Origin: PALSA-1180 sp964624625
Lineage (GTDB): Bacteria > Oederibacteriota > Muellerivitia > Muellerivitales > Muellerivitaceae
Direction: 5' to 3'
Length of the DNA: 46,512 bases
NCBI GenBank assembly: GCA_964624625.1
Contig: CAZUXW010000018.1
Location: 1-46,512 of the forward strand
This document shows positions 7,007 through 14,919 of the stretch, piece after piece. The notes under the pieces are model-generated. The model had not been told where the DNA came from. It searched no databases and was given only the letters and a program-made list of their open reading frames with translations. Position numbers and translations under genes: made by a program. Positions within the stretch are counted from its first letter, which is position 1. The number at the start of each line of letters is the position of its first letter.

Positions 7007-10000
7007 TTGTTCCTCAAGAAGCTCGAAATCAACGGTTTTAAATCCTTTGCCGACAAGACCGAATTACTTTTTGAACCGGGAATTACCTCGGTGGTGGGTC
7101 CCAATGGTTGCGGCAAGACGAACGTGGCCGACAGCGTACGCTGGGTCATGGGCGAGCAATCGGCCAAGGGTCTTCGGGCTTCCGAAATGACGGATGTAAT
7201 TTTTAATGGGACGGACAGCCGCAAACCTTCCAGCATGGCCGAAGTCACCTTAACCCTCTCCAATGAAGACAAAACCATTCCCTTGGAGTTCAACGAGATT
7301 TCCATCACCCGCCGGGTTTACCGCTCCGGCGAATCCGAGTACCTCATCAATAAATCCATCGCCCGCTTGAAAGATGTCCGGGAGCTTTTCATGGGGACAG
7401 GGCTTGGTATCAGCGCTTATTCGGTGATGGCCCAGGGCCAGATGGACCAGATCGTTACCTCTAAACCGGTGGAGCGCCGGGCCATCTTTGAGGAAGCGGC
7501 CGGCATTACCCGATATAAGGCCCGAAAGGTCGAGGCCCTCCGGAAGCTGGACGCTACCGAGCAAAACCTGGTCCGCATTTCCGATATCACCGCTGAGATT
7601 AAGCGTCAGATTTCTTCCTTGGAACGCCAGGCCAAGCAGGCCGAGAAATACCGCGAGTTCAAGGAGGAGCTTGGAAAACTTCAAATCCAGATCCACTTGG
7701 ATAAGGCCCACAAACTCAAAACCAAATTAAAAGATGTCACTCATAAGATGGCCCAAGTGAAAGACCGCCTGAGCGAGGCCCAAAGCGGAACCCACAAGCT
7801 GGAACAGGAAGAAAGAAACCAAAGGGCCCAGCTCAACGAGATAGACGAGGAATTGGCCCTGATCCGGGAGCAGGCCTATAAAGCCGGCAGTGAAGTCGAA
7901 GTGACACAAGGCCGAATGGAGAGCACTCAAAGGCATAAGGGAATGCTGGCCGACCAGAAACAACGCAACGACCAACAGGTGATCGAGGCCTTGAGCCGGA
8001 TCGAGCAATTAAAGGTTTGGGTGGCCGAACGCCTCCAGCTTTTAAGCTCGAAGGGGAGCCAAAAGAGGGAAAAGGACGCCCTCAAGAAAGAGTTCGAGGA
8101 AAAATTATCCCTGCTGGACGGGGACTTGTCCCATAAAAACCAGGATCTGGAAAATAAAAACGTCGCCGCCATGGACCTGGTGACACAGGCCGCGCAGATG
8201 AAAGCCGAGTTGGAATCCCTCCGTTCCCAAGACGAGGAAACATCCCGGCGGTTCCGGGACCTGACCGCCCAGGTCGAGAAGCTTCTAAATGAAATCACCC
8301 AGGCTGAGGGACGGCTGGTGAATATTCAGGCTGAAAAGAAAAACGCTCAGAACGAAGTGCATCAAGTGGATGAGGACATCCTCGGGGCCCAGACCACCCT
8401 CTCCCATCAAGAAACCCAAATCGAGGAAACCAACAGCACCCTCAAACAGCTCAATAACAGCCATTCGGAAGTCCGCTCCCGCTTTGGCGTTTTAGAAGAA
8501 CTTCAAAACAAGCTGACCGGCTACGACTCGGGCGTCAAAGCCATTCTCCAGGCCAGGCAGTCCGAACCCTTGATGTGGCAGGAAGTTTTGGGAGTGGTCG
8601 CCGACCTTATTTCGGTGGATCAAAAACACGAGACAGCCCTGGAAACACTTTTGGGAAGCCAGCTCCAGTCCTTGGTGGTGCAAAGCAGGGCAATGGCCCA
8701 GAAGGTCGTCGCCCATCTAAAAGCCGAAGGCCAGGGAAAAGTTTCGCTTTTCGTCCTGGAAGACTTGGTCCGGCTGGAAGCCGTGCCTTTTCCGCCGACC
8801 TTGTTAAGCGAGGACGGAGTTGAAGCCTCGGTGGCGTCGCTGGTCAAGTTGGATGCCAAGATGGATCCGGTGGTACGGCACCTCTTTGAACAGGATGTGC
8901 TGGTTCGCGACTGGCCGACCGCGGAGCGTTTGAGCTCCCTTTATCCAAGGGTTCGTTTCGTGACGTTAGAAGGGGACCGGTTGGGTCCTCTCGGCTTTCT
9001 CAAGGCCGGTTCGATCTCCTCCGGAATATCCCTGCTGGGCCGCCACCGTGAGATGACCGAATTGTCCGAAAATATCGCGGGATTAGAATCCCAAATCCAG
9101 CAGTCCGAAAACGCCTTAAGTGAAACCAAGAAAAACCGTAAGGAAATCGAGGACCAGCTTTTGGCTTCCGAGTCCCGCCGCCAGCAGCTGAAAATCCGTC
9201 TGGCGGAAATCGAGAAGGAAATCGCCCAACTGGAAGAAACCCTTTCCCGTTTAAAGACGGAAAAAGAATCGGAAGAGAAAGAAAAGGCCGCCTTGGAGGG
9301 CCATTGGAACGCCGATAAAAACCGTATTCAAGAACTGACGGGCCTGTTATCCAAGAGTGAGCAGGCCCACAGCCTCACCCAGGAAGAAATTTCCGAGGCC
9401 CGCCGTCATCTCCAGGAGCTTCAAGGCCAAAAGGAAGAGATATCCAAGCAGATTATGCAGGTGGTGTTGGAATTGGCGGCCCTGGATGAGGTGGCGGCCA
9501 GATCCAAGGAAGAGGCTGAGCGCTATCAAACGGAACAGGATCAATTGACCCAATCGGTTGCCCAAAAACGCGAGGAAAACCAGCAGTTGGAATCCCAGGA
9601 AAATCAGCTGACCTTAGACCTGGACGACCTTGGAAAAAGGGTGGGCGGACTGTCCCAGGCCAAACAGGAAGCCGACGGCAAGGTAAAGGGGATTGTTGAG
9701 AAACGCGAAGGCATCGCTGCCGAAACGGAAGAACGGTCGGAAAAAGTAAGGCTGGCCCGCTCGAAGTTTGAGGAGATTCAAAGGGATCTGCATTCTTTTG
9801 AGGTCCAGGAAGCCCAGATGAACGTGGAAATTCGGAACATTGAGGAAAAACTGCAGGTGGAGTACCGGGTCGATTTGGAAAACGCCCCCGTGGAATTGGA
9901 GAAGGGTTTTGACGGTGATGAGGCCGAGAAACAAAGCATCGAGCTTCGCGCCAAGATTGAGCGTTTAGGCCTGGTCAACATGGTCGCGGTGGAAGAGTAT

Positions 10001-10588
10001 GATGAGCTGTCCCAGCGATTCAAGTTCCTCTCCGAGCAAAGAGAAGATTTATTGAAGGCCAAGGATGATTTGCAGGCCGCGATCAATAAAATCAACCTGA
10101 CCTCCAAGGAACTCTTCACCTCCACCTTCGCGACCGTCCAGGAAAATTTCAAGGATGTCTTCCAGCGCCTCTTTGAGGGCGGGAGGGCGGAACTGATCCT
10201 GATCGACGAAGGGGACGTCTTGGAGTCGGGAATCGAGATCGTGGCCCGGCCCCCGGGCAAGCGGCTTCAATCCGTGTCGCTCTTGTCCGGCGGCGAGAAG
10301 GCCTTGACGGCCATCGCCCTCCTCTTCGCCCTTTTCATGGTCAAGCCCAGCCCCTTCTGTCTGCTGGATGAGATCGACGCCCCCCTGGATGACGTCAACA
10401 CTTCCCGTTTCACCCACCTTCTGAAGGAGTTCAGCAAGCGCACCCAGTTCATCATGATCACCCACAGCAAGGTCAGCATGGAGACGGCGGACGTGATGTA
10501 TGGAGTGACGATGCAGGAAGCCGGCGTTTCCAAGATTATTTCCACGAAGTTCAGGGAAAACACACCGGAAGAATCCGCTGTTTCTTGA
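7007..10588 (+). CDS. smc: Chromosome segregation ATPase SMC
   Basis: The core subunit of the SMC-ScpAB condensin, which extrudes and organises newly replicated DNA. The 1,193 residues fit bacterial SMC. The N-terminal head has FLKKLEINGFKSFADKT and Walker A GPNGCGKT at residues 31-38, then the Q-loop region AYSVMAQGQMDQIVTSKP and EEAAGITRYKARK. A long coiled coil (about 165-500) leads to a hinge (about 505-680, with Gly-rich turns such as LGRHREMTE just after it). A second coiled coil runs to the C-terminal head, with signature LLSGGEKALTAIALL (about residue 1094) and Walker B FCLLDEIDAPLDD. The start is TTG with CGGAG at 6996-7000 six nt before it, and it gives the family-typical MFLKKL N-terminus. 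The gene overlaps the following glycosyltransferase by 4 nt. Confidence 0.97.
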   Translation: MFLKKLEINGFKSFADKTELLFEPGITSVVGPNGCGKTNVADSVRWVMGEQSAKGLRASEMTDVIFNGTDSRKPSSMAEVTLTLSNEDKTIPLEFNEISITRRVYRSGESEYLINKSIARLKDVRELFMGTGLGISAYSVMAQGQMDQIVTSKPVERRAIFEEAAGITRYKARKVEALRKLDATEQNLVRISDITAEIKRQISSLERQAKQAEKYREFKEELGKLQIQIHLDKAHKLKTKLKDVTHKMAQVKDRLSEAQSGTHKLEQEERNQRAQLNEIDEELALIREQAYKAGSEVEVTQGRMESTQRHKGMLADQKQRNDQQVIEALSRIEQLKVWVAERLQLLSSKGSQKREKDALKKEFEEKLSLLDGDLSHKNQDLENKNVAAMDLVTQAAQMKAELESLRSQDEETSRRFRDLTAQVEKLLNEITQAEGRLVNIQAEKKNAQNEVHQVDEDILGAQTTLSHQETQIEETNSTLKQLNNSHSEVRSRFGVLEELQNKLTGYDSGVKAILQARQSEPLMWQEVLGVVADLISVDQKHETALETLLGSQLQSLVVQSRAMAQKVVAHLKAEGQGKVSLFVLEDLVRLEAVPFPPTLLSEDGVEASVASLVKLDAKMDPVVRHLFEQDVLVRDWPTAERLSSLYPRVRFVTLEGDRLGPLGFLKAGSISSGISLLGRHREMTELSENIAGLESQIQQSENALSETKKNRKEIEDQLLASESRRQQLKIRLAEIEKEIAQLEETLSRLKTEKESEEKEKAALEGHWNADKNRIQELTGLLSKSEQAHSLTQEEISEARRHLQELQGQKEEISKQIMQVVLELAALDEVAARSKEEAERYQTEQDQLTQSVAQKREENQQLESQENQLTLDLDDLGKRVGGLSQAKQEADGKVKGIVEKREGIAAETEERSEKVRLARSKFEEIQRDLHSFEVQEAQMNVEIRNIEEKLQVEYRVDLENAPVELEKGFDGDEAEKQSIELRAKIERLGLVNMVAVEEYDELSQRFKFLSEQREDLLKAKDDLQAAINKINLTSKELFTSTFATVQENFKDVFQRLFEGGRAELILIDEGDVLESGIEIVARPPGKRLQSVSLLSGGEKALTAIALLFALFMVKPSPFCLLDEIDAPLDDVNTSRFTHLLKEFSKRTQFIMITHSKVSMETADVMYGVTMQEAGVSKIISTKFRENTPEESAVS

Positions 10589-11694
10589 GCCCCATCGGTT
10601 CCTTTCTTGAGAAAAAAATAAAAAGTCGTTTTGGGTCCCTGGCTTCTTCATGGATCAAGGCGGGAAAGGCCCCGCCCTTGGACTTGAATCTGGGCCCGTC
10701 CCTCCTGGCCTTGAGGCCCGACCGCCTGGGGGATTTTATCCTCTCGGTCCCCGCTTTGCGAAAGCTGGAGGGGGCCCTCGGCCCCGGGGGCCGGCTCACG
10801 CTGGTGGCGGGGGAACGCAACGCCGGGCTGGCCAGGTATTTGTTCCCTAAGGCGAGAGTCCTGGTATTTCGGAAATCTTTTTTTTCCCGTCTTCCTCTTT
10901 GGGTGAAATTGGCGTTCGGCCGGTTTGACGCGGTCGTCGATTTTCATTCCTTTCCCTTTTCGACCACTTCCGCTTTGGCGGCCCTCTTGTCCTCCCGTTC
11001 CCGGAGAATAGGATTTTGGGATCAAGGCGGGTCGGCGGAATTGTCCCGGGAGATCTTCGACTGGGGGATGGCGGCTCCCGACGAAGCCCTTCCCGAAAAG
11101 GAAAAGAGCCTGCTTTTAGCGGGCCGTTTGGTATCGCGGCGGGGAAAAGCCGAGCCCCTGATCCGCCTTCCGGATTTGCCGGAGGAAACAAAAAGAAAAG
11201 CCGGCGTTTTTTTCGGGGGCATGAAACTCAGGCCAGGGGACCGGGTGGTCGGGATTCACCCGACGCTTTTGAAAAAGGACAATCGATGGCCGCCCGACCG
11301 CTACGTGGATTTGGCCTGGTCCCTGTCCAAGATGGCCCCTGTCAAATTGGCGGTGGTGTACGGTCAAGGCGAGGAAGAGGAGTTGAGGATGTTTCTCGGG
11401 AAGCTGGGGCCGTCCACCCCCGTCTTTCCCCTTCCCGGAAACGAACTTTTATTTATACTGGAATGCCTCAGCCGGATGGACTTGTTCATTGGCGGCGACA
11501 GCGGATTGACCCATTTAGCCGCCCTGGTGACTCCTGTCGTGGCCGTCTTTGGGCCCAGTGATCCCCGCCGTTGGGGTCCGATGGTCAATGGGATGGGCGC
11601 GCCGAAGATTTTGCGGGGGAAAGATGGTTCCTGCGATTCCGTGGGCGCCTCAGAAGTGCTGAGGGAAGTGAAAAAGAAATTAAAAATAAAGTAA
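10585..11694 (+). CDS. Glycosyltransferase family 9 (heptosyltransferase-like)
   Basis: A 369-residue GT-B enzyme of family 9, the ADP-heptose:LPS heptosyltransferase family, acting in the cytoplasm on outer-membrane lipid A-core or a similar surface glycan. Visible marks are LRPDRLGDFILSVPALRKL near residue 45, the second Rossmann half with VVGIHPTLLKKDNRWPPDRY, and the nucleotide-sugar site FIGGDSGLTHLAALVTPVVA followed by FGPSDPRRWGP. The start is TTG inside a TTGA overlap with the smc stop, so the two are probably translated together. Its place between smc and ftsY is unusual, since those two genes are often direct neighbours. Presence of a GT9 enzyme suggests an LPS-bearing, diderm envelope. 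The exact sugar cannot be told. Confidence 0.88.
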   Translation: MSPIGSFLEKKIKSRFGSLASSWIKAGKAPPLDLNLGPSLLALRPDRLGDFILSVPALRKLEGALGPGGRLTLVAGERNAGLARYLFPKARVLVFRKSFFSRLPLWVKLAFGRFDAVVDFHSFPFSTTSALAALLSSRSRRIGFWDQGGSAELSREIFDWGMAAPDEALPEKEKSLLLAGRLVSRRGKAEPLIRLPDLPEETKRKAGVFFGGMKLRPGDRVVGIHPTLLKKDNRWPPDRYVDLAWSLSKMAPVKLAVVYGQGEEEELRMFLGKLGPSTPVFPLPGNELLFILECLSRMDLFIGGDSGLTHLAALVTPVVAVFGPSDPRRWGPMVNGMGAPKILRGKDGSCDSVGASEVLREVKKKLKIK

Positions 11695-11708
11695 GGCTGG
11701 GTTGTTGT

Positions 11709-11781
11709 AGGGCGGCACCCCGTGGCCGCCCTGAAAGAGAAGGGTCAAAATTAAAAGGGGCGGGCGCGGCGGCCCGCCCCT
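11709..11781. repeat. Pair of strong GC hairpins between the GT9 gene and ftsY
   Basis: Two REP-like palindromes lie in tandem. AGGGCGGC (11709-11716) pairs with GCCGCCCT (11725-11732), with an 8-nt loop. AGGGGCGGGC (11756-11765) pairs with GCCCGCCCCT (11772-11781), with a 6-nt loop. They fill most of the 119-nt space and end 22 nt before the ftsY ribosome site. No T-run follows either stem. The GGGCGG...CCGCCC wording is typical of dispersed intergenic palindromes; they may stop transcription or protect mRNA. Confidence 0.5.
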
Positions 11782-11813
11782 AGACGAACGAACAAAAACC
11801 AGAAGGAAGTTCC

Positions 11814-12731
11814 ATGGGTTTATTCGAGAAGATTAAAAACGGGCTGCGCAAGACGGCGGAACAGCTGACGGGAAATATGGAAACCCTCTTCAAGGGGTCC
11901 CTGAAACTTTCCGATTCGGCGATGGAGGAGCTGGAGGAGCGGCTGGTGGCGGCCGATGTGGGAACGGCCACCTCCCAGGCCATTGTGAGGGAAGTGGGGG
12001 AAAGCATGAGGGTCGAGACGGAGGTTAATCCCGCCGTCCTTACCAGGCACCTGAGGGAAGCCGTGGCCAAAAGGCTCTTAAAAGCCAATCCCCCCTGGGT
12101 TTTGCCGAAGCCCGCGGTGATTATTTTAGCGGGGGTGAATGGAGCCGGTAAAACCACCACCGCCGGAAAATTGGCGGCCCGTTTTTCGTCCGAGGGCCGA
12201 AAAGTTCTCCTGGCCGCGGGGGATACTTTCCGGGCCGCCGCAGAAGAACAGCTGACGGAATGGGCGGGGCGTGCTAAAGTAGAGTTTATCCGCGGCGCCC
12301 ACGGGGCGGCCCCCTCGGCGGTGGTTTTTGACGCGTTAAAATCGGGGCTTTCCCAAGGAACGGATTGCTTTGTCGTGGACACGGCCGGAAGGCTCCATAA
12401 CCGCCAAAACCTGATGGAAGAGTTAAAAAAAATAGTCCGGGTCGCTGAAAAAGCCGCCCCGGGAATTCAGCAAGAAAAATGGCTTGTTTTGGACTCCAAT
12501 ACCGGCCAAAACGCCGTCAATCAGGCCAGGGAGTTCAACCGGGAAGTCGCCCTGACGGGAATCGTATTGACGAAGTTGGATGGAACGGCCAAGGGTGGTA
12601 TCGTAGTTGCTCTTTCCGAACAGCTGGGCCTTCCGGTCCGTTATTTAGGGATCGGCGAGGGAGTGGAGGATCTGGTTCCTTTTGACGCGGGAGGCTTCGC
12701 CGAAGCCTTGGTCCCGGAACCTGCCGTTTGA
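11814..12731 (+). CDS. ftsY: Signal recognition particle receptor FtsY
   Basis: The SRP GTPase receptor that docks ribosomes translating membrane proteins onto the SecYEG translocon. At 305 residues it is the short form, lacking the long acidic A domain, with only a basic amphipathic start (MGLFEKIKNGLRKT) for membrane contact. The N domain spans about 25-95. The G domain has the P-loop GVNGAGKTTT at 107-116, DTFRAAAEEQL at 137-147, DTAGRLHNRQNLMEEL, TKLDGTAKGG and the closing motif RYLGIGEGVEDLVPFD. The DTFRAAA box and the TKLDGTAKGG form are those of FtsY rather than Ffh, and no M domain is present. AAGGAAG (11803-11809) is a good ribosome site. Confidence 0.96.
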   Translation: MGLFEKIKNGLRKTAEQLTGNMETLFKGSLKLSDSAMEELEERLVAADVGTATSQAIVREVGESMRVETEVNPAVLTRHLREAVAKRLLKANPPWVLPKPAVIILAGVNGAGKTTTAGKLAARFSSEGRKVLLAAGDTFRAAAEEQLTEWAGRAKVEFIRGAHGAAPSAVVFDALKSGLSQGTDCFVVDTAGRLHNRQNLMEELKKIVRVAEKAAPGIQQEKWLVLDSNTGQNAVNQAREFNREVALTGIVLTKLDGTAKGGIVVALSEQLGLPVRYLGIGEGVEDLVPFDAGGFAEALVPEPAV

Positions 12732-12778
12732 GAAGCTTGCTTGAGCCCAATGGGTGATTTCACGGGGGAGGAGTTTTA

Positions 12779-13129
12779 ATGGAACGTTTGGTCCTTGCCA
12801 ATCGGGCGGCTATGTCCAATACGGCCGTTACCGTAGTGGATATCGAGGGTGTTTTGGATATCAATACGGTCGGCGAGTTTGAGGCGATCCTCCAGGAATT
12901 ATTCAAGAAAAAACAATATAAGATCGTGTTGAACATGAAGAAGCTCACCTATATATCCAGCGCCGGTTTCGGCGTCCTGATGAGCATCATCAAGGATGTG
13001 CGTAAAAACCGCGGGGACATCAAGATCGCCAATGTCAGCTCGGACATCTACAAGGTTTTCGACCTGTTGGAACTGCCGGGACTTTTCCACATCCTCAAGA
13101 CCGAGCAGGACGCCGTCAGCGAGTTCTAG
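12779..13129 (+). CDS. STAS-domain anti-sigma factor antagonist
   Basis: A 116-residue single STAS domain of the SpoIIAA/RsbV type. Such proteins bind a partner kinase/anti-sigma factor when their conserved serine is unphosphorylated, releasing the sigma factor or another target. The core reads VTVVDIEGVLDINTVGEFEA, then KIVLNMKKLTYISSAGFGVL. Ser61, the second Ser of ISSAG, aligns with the phosphorylated Ser58 of SpoIIAA. The C-terminal helix is YKVFDLLELPGLFHIL. GGAGGAG at 12767-12773 is a strong ribosome site for the ATG at 12779. No kinase or phosphatase partner is in the window. The N-terminal region of the diguanylate cyclase at 16507 may be RsbR-like, a possible but unproven link. Confidence 0.9.
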   Translation: MERLVLANRAAMSNTAVTVVDIEGVLDINTVGEFEAILQELFKKKQYKIVLNMKKLTYISSAGFGVLMSIIKDVRKNRGDIKIANVSSDIYKVFDLLELPGLFHILKTEQDAVSEF

Positions 13130-13147
13130 TAAAACCCTCAAAAATTT

Positions 13148-13232
13148 GCCACAGATGAACACGGATAAACACGGATGGCTTTAGGCAAGAAAAACAAAGA
13201 CTTATCTGTGTTCATCCGTGTTCATCTGTGGC
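13148..13232. repeat. CACAGATGAACACGGAT palindromic repeat overlapping a gene start
   Basis: Two 29-nt arms, 13148-13176 and 13204-13232, are inverse complements at 27 of 29 positions; one of the two differences still allows a G-U pair. The loop is 27 nt. Within each arm the unit (GA)ACACGGAT occurs twice in slightly varied form, so the arm is itself built from an 11-12-nt repeat. It belongs with the degenerate CCACAG element at 2026-2116. The ATG of the following nucleotidase (13175) lies at the inner end of the left arm, and codons 11-20 lie in the right arm. Confidence 0.8.
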
Positions 13233-14758
13233 TGAATAGATTTTTCTTTTCCTCTAATTTTTTCCTTCTTCTTTTCATCCTTCTTCCAAGTCTTTCCCTC
13301 GGTCGCGAAGTCCAGATTACCATCCTCTTTACCAACGACCACCATGGCCAAGTGGAACCCATCCGTGAGACGGACACCTCGAAGCCCGTCGGAGGGGTGA
13401 CCCGGCGGATGGCGCTCATTGAGAAAATAAGGCAGGAAGTCGGGCCCAAAAATGTCCTCTTGGTGGACGGGGGGGACCTATTCACGGGAACGGCCTTATC
13501 CGGATTGACCAACGGGGAAGTGGATTGCGCGGCCTACCAACTGATGAAATACGACGCCATCGTCCTGGGGAACCACGACTTTGATTACGGCAAAAAAGGA
13601 TTGCTCGAGCTTCGGAAAAAATACGCCATCCCCTGGGTTTCGGCCAACACGGTTGTCCGGGGCAATTCCCAAAATTTCGTGAGGCCTTATGTCCTGAAGT
13701 ACGCCGGCATCCGCGTGGGAATGATCGGATTCAGCAATCCCGACACGCCCGGCTTGACGAGGCGCGAGAACGTATCGGGACTTTTATTCAATCCCCCGGG
13801 AGCCTCCGCCAAGGGGCTCCATTCCATCCTCAAAAAGGACGCTGATATTTTCATCGCCTTAAGCCACCTCGGCGTGGACGCGGATAAAAAATTCGCGAAG
13901 GATAACGCCTTCTTGGACGTCATCATCGGGGGCCATAGCCACACCCTTTTATTCGATCCGATTGTGGACAAGCGGGCCGACGGAAGCCTGGCCGGGCCCA
14001 TCATCACCCAAGCCGGATCGCGGGGCCTTTATCTGGGCCGGCTGGACCTGACCATCCAGGGTGCCAGGGACCCCAAGACCCGGAAAGAGGATTATTCGGT
14101 CGAGGATTTCCGCTACAAACTGATCCCCATCACTTCCGACCTGCCGGAAGATCCGGCCATGGTCGAGCTTCTCCAAAAGTTTAAAAGCCGCCTGAAATCC
14201 AAGCCCTTGGACGAGGTGTTGGCCGTGGTGACCGGTGATTTGACCCGATCCAACCAGGGGGATTCCTATCTGGGTGAATTGGCGGCGGACACCATCCGGA
14301 AGTCCGCCCAGGCCGAGGTGGGCCTCGTCAACAGCGGATCCTTCCGGAGCGATTTTAAGTCCGGTGATTTGACCAGGGAAATTTTGTATGAGATTTTTCC
14401 TTTCGACGACGAGGTAGTCTCCCTGGAAATGACGGGCTTTACCCTGAGGAAAATATTGGAAGCCTCCAGCCTTAAAAAGGACCAGGGAGGGTTCCTGCAG
14501 GTTTCGGGACTGAAGATCCAGAAGGACGGCGGGGATTTAAAAATTTTTGTGGGCGACCAGCCTTTACGGGACCGCCAAAAATACCTGGTCGCGGTCAACG
14601 ATTTTCTTGCCGGAGGCGGCGACGGCTATGAATCCTTGAAGAGGCTGAATTCCCGAAGGAAAACAAGGGTGATGATCCGGGAGCTGTTGGAAGAGGCCTT
14701 GAAAGAACGTCAAAAAATTTCCACCAGCGACCTCGATAAACGCTGGAATATTCCTTGA
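13175..14758 (+). CDS. Secreted 5'-nucleotidase / UshA-family metallophosphoesterase
   Basis: A 527-residue exported member of the UshA/5'-nucleotidase family, which hydrolyses nucleotides or related phosphate esters in the periplasm. The metal-binding domain shows ITILFTNDHHGQVEPI (D55, H57), LLVDGGDLFTGTALSGL, VLGNHDFDYGKKGL and IIGGHSHTLLF. The C-terminal substrate domain shows LGELAADTIRKSAQAEVGLV, NSGSFRSDFKSGDLTREIL, FPFDDEVVSLEMTG and NDFLAGGGDGYESL. A signal peptide hydrophobic core (FFLLLFILLPSLSLG) follows about 22 residues. An in-frame TAA at 13166 leaves only the ATG at 13175 or the GTG at 13208 as canonical starts before the catalytic domain. Both lie inside the palindromic repeat and neither has a Shine-Dalgarno. 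The repeat therefore encodes the N-terminal 20 residues or part of them. Confidence 0.92.
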   Translation: MALGKKNKDLSVFIRVHLWLNRFFFSSNFFLLLFILLPSLSLGREVQITILFTNDHHGQVEPIRETDTSKPVGGVTRRMALIEKIRQEVGPKNVLLVDGGDLFTGTALSGLTNGEVDCAAYQLMKYDAIVLGNHDFDYGKKGLLELRKKYAIPWVSANTVVRGNSQNFVRPYVLKYAGIRVGMIGFSNPDTPGLTRRENVSGLLFNPPGASAKGLHSILKKDADIFIALSHLGVDADKKFAKDNAFLDVIIGGHSHTLLFDPIVDKRADGSLAGPIITQAGSRGLYLGRLDLTIQGARDPKTRKEDYSVEDFRYKLIPITSDLPEDPAMVELLQKFKSRLKSKPLDEVLAVVTGDLTRSNQGDSYLGELAADTIRKSAQAEVGLVNSGSFRSDFKSGDLTREILYEIFPFDDEVVSLEMTGFTLRKILEASSLKKDQGGFLQVSGLKIQKDGGDLKIFVGDQPLRDRQKYLVAVNDFLAGGGDGYESLKRLNSRRKTRVMIRELLEEALKERQKISTSDLDKRWNIP

Positions 14759-14834
14759 GGACCGCCCGCCGCCCCCTGCCCTCCGCTGTCCGCGAACCTT
14801 TTTAAACCGATTCAAGGCCTTTATTACACCCACC

Positions 14835-14862
14835 TTGACAGGCCTTTGATCACTCCTATAAT
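14835..14862 (+). promoter_or_regulatory. Perfect-hexamer sigma70-type promoter for glgA
   Basis: TTGACA (14835-14840) and TATAAT (14857-14862) both match the consensus exactly, with a 16-nt spacer. Transcription would start near 14869, giving a leader of about 50 nt before the glgA ATG at 14920. This is the clearest promoter in the window and suggests strong, housekeeping-sigma expression of glycogen synthesis. Confidence 0.8.
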
Positions 14863-14919
14863 GCCCGCAATCATCAACCCGGGGCAGGGGTGAACCAACC
14901 GCCCCTGGACTAAAAAATC

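Noticed and set aside
7250..10651. Multiple reverse-strand open frames opposite smc
   Set aside because: They are short, overlap each other, show no domains, and lie opposite a complete, clearly recognised gene. The bias comes from high-GC codon use.
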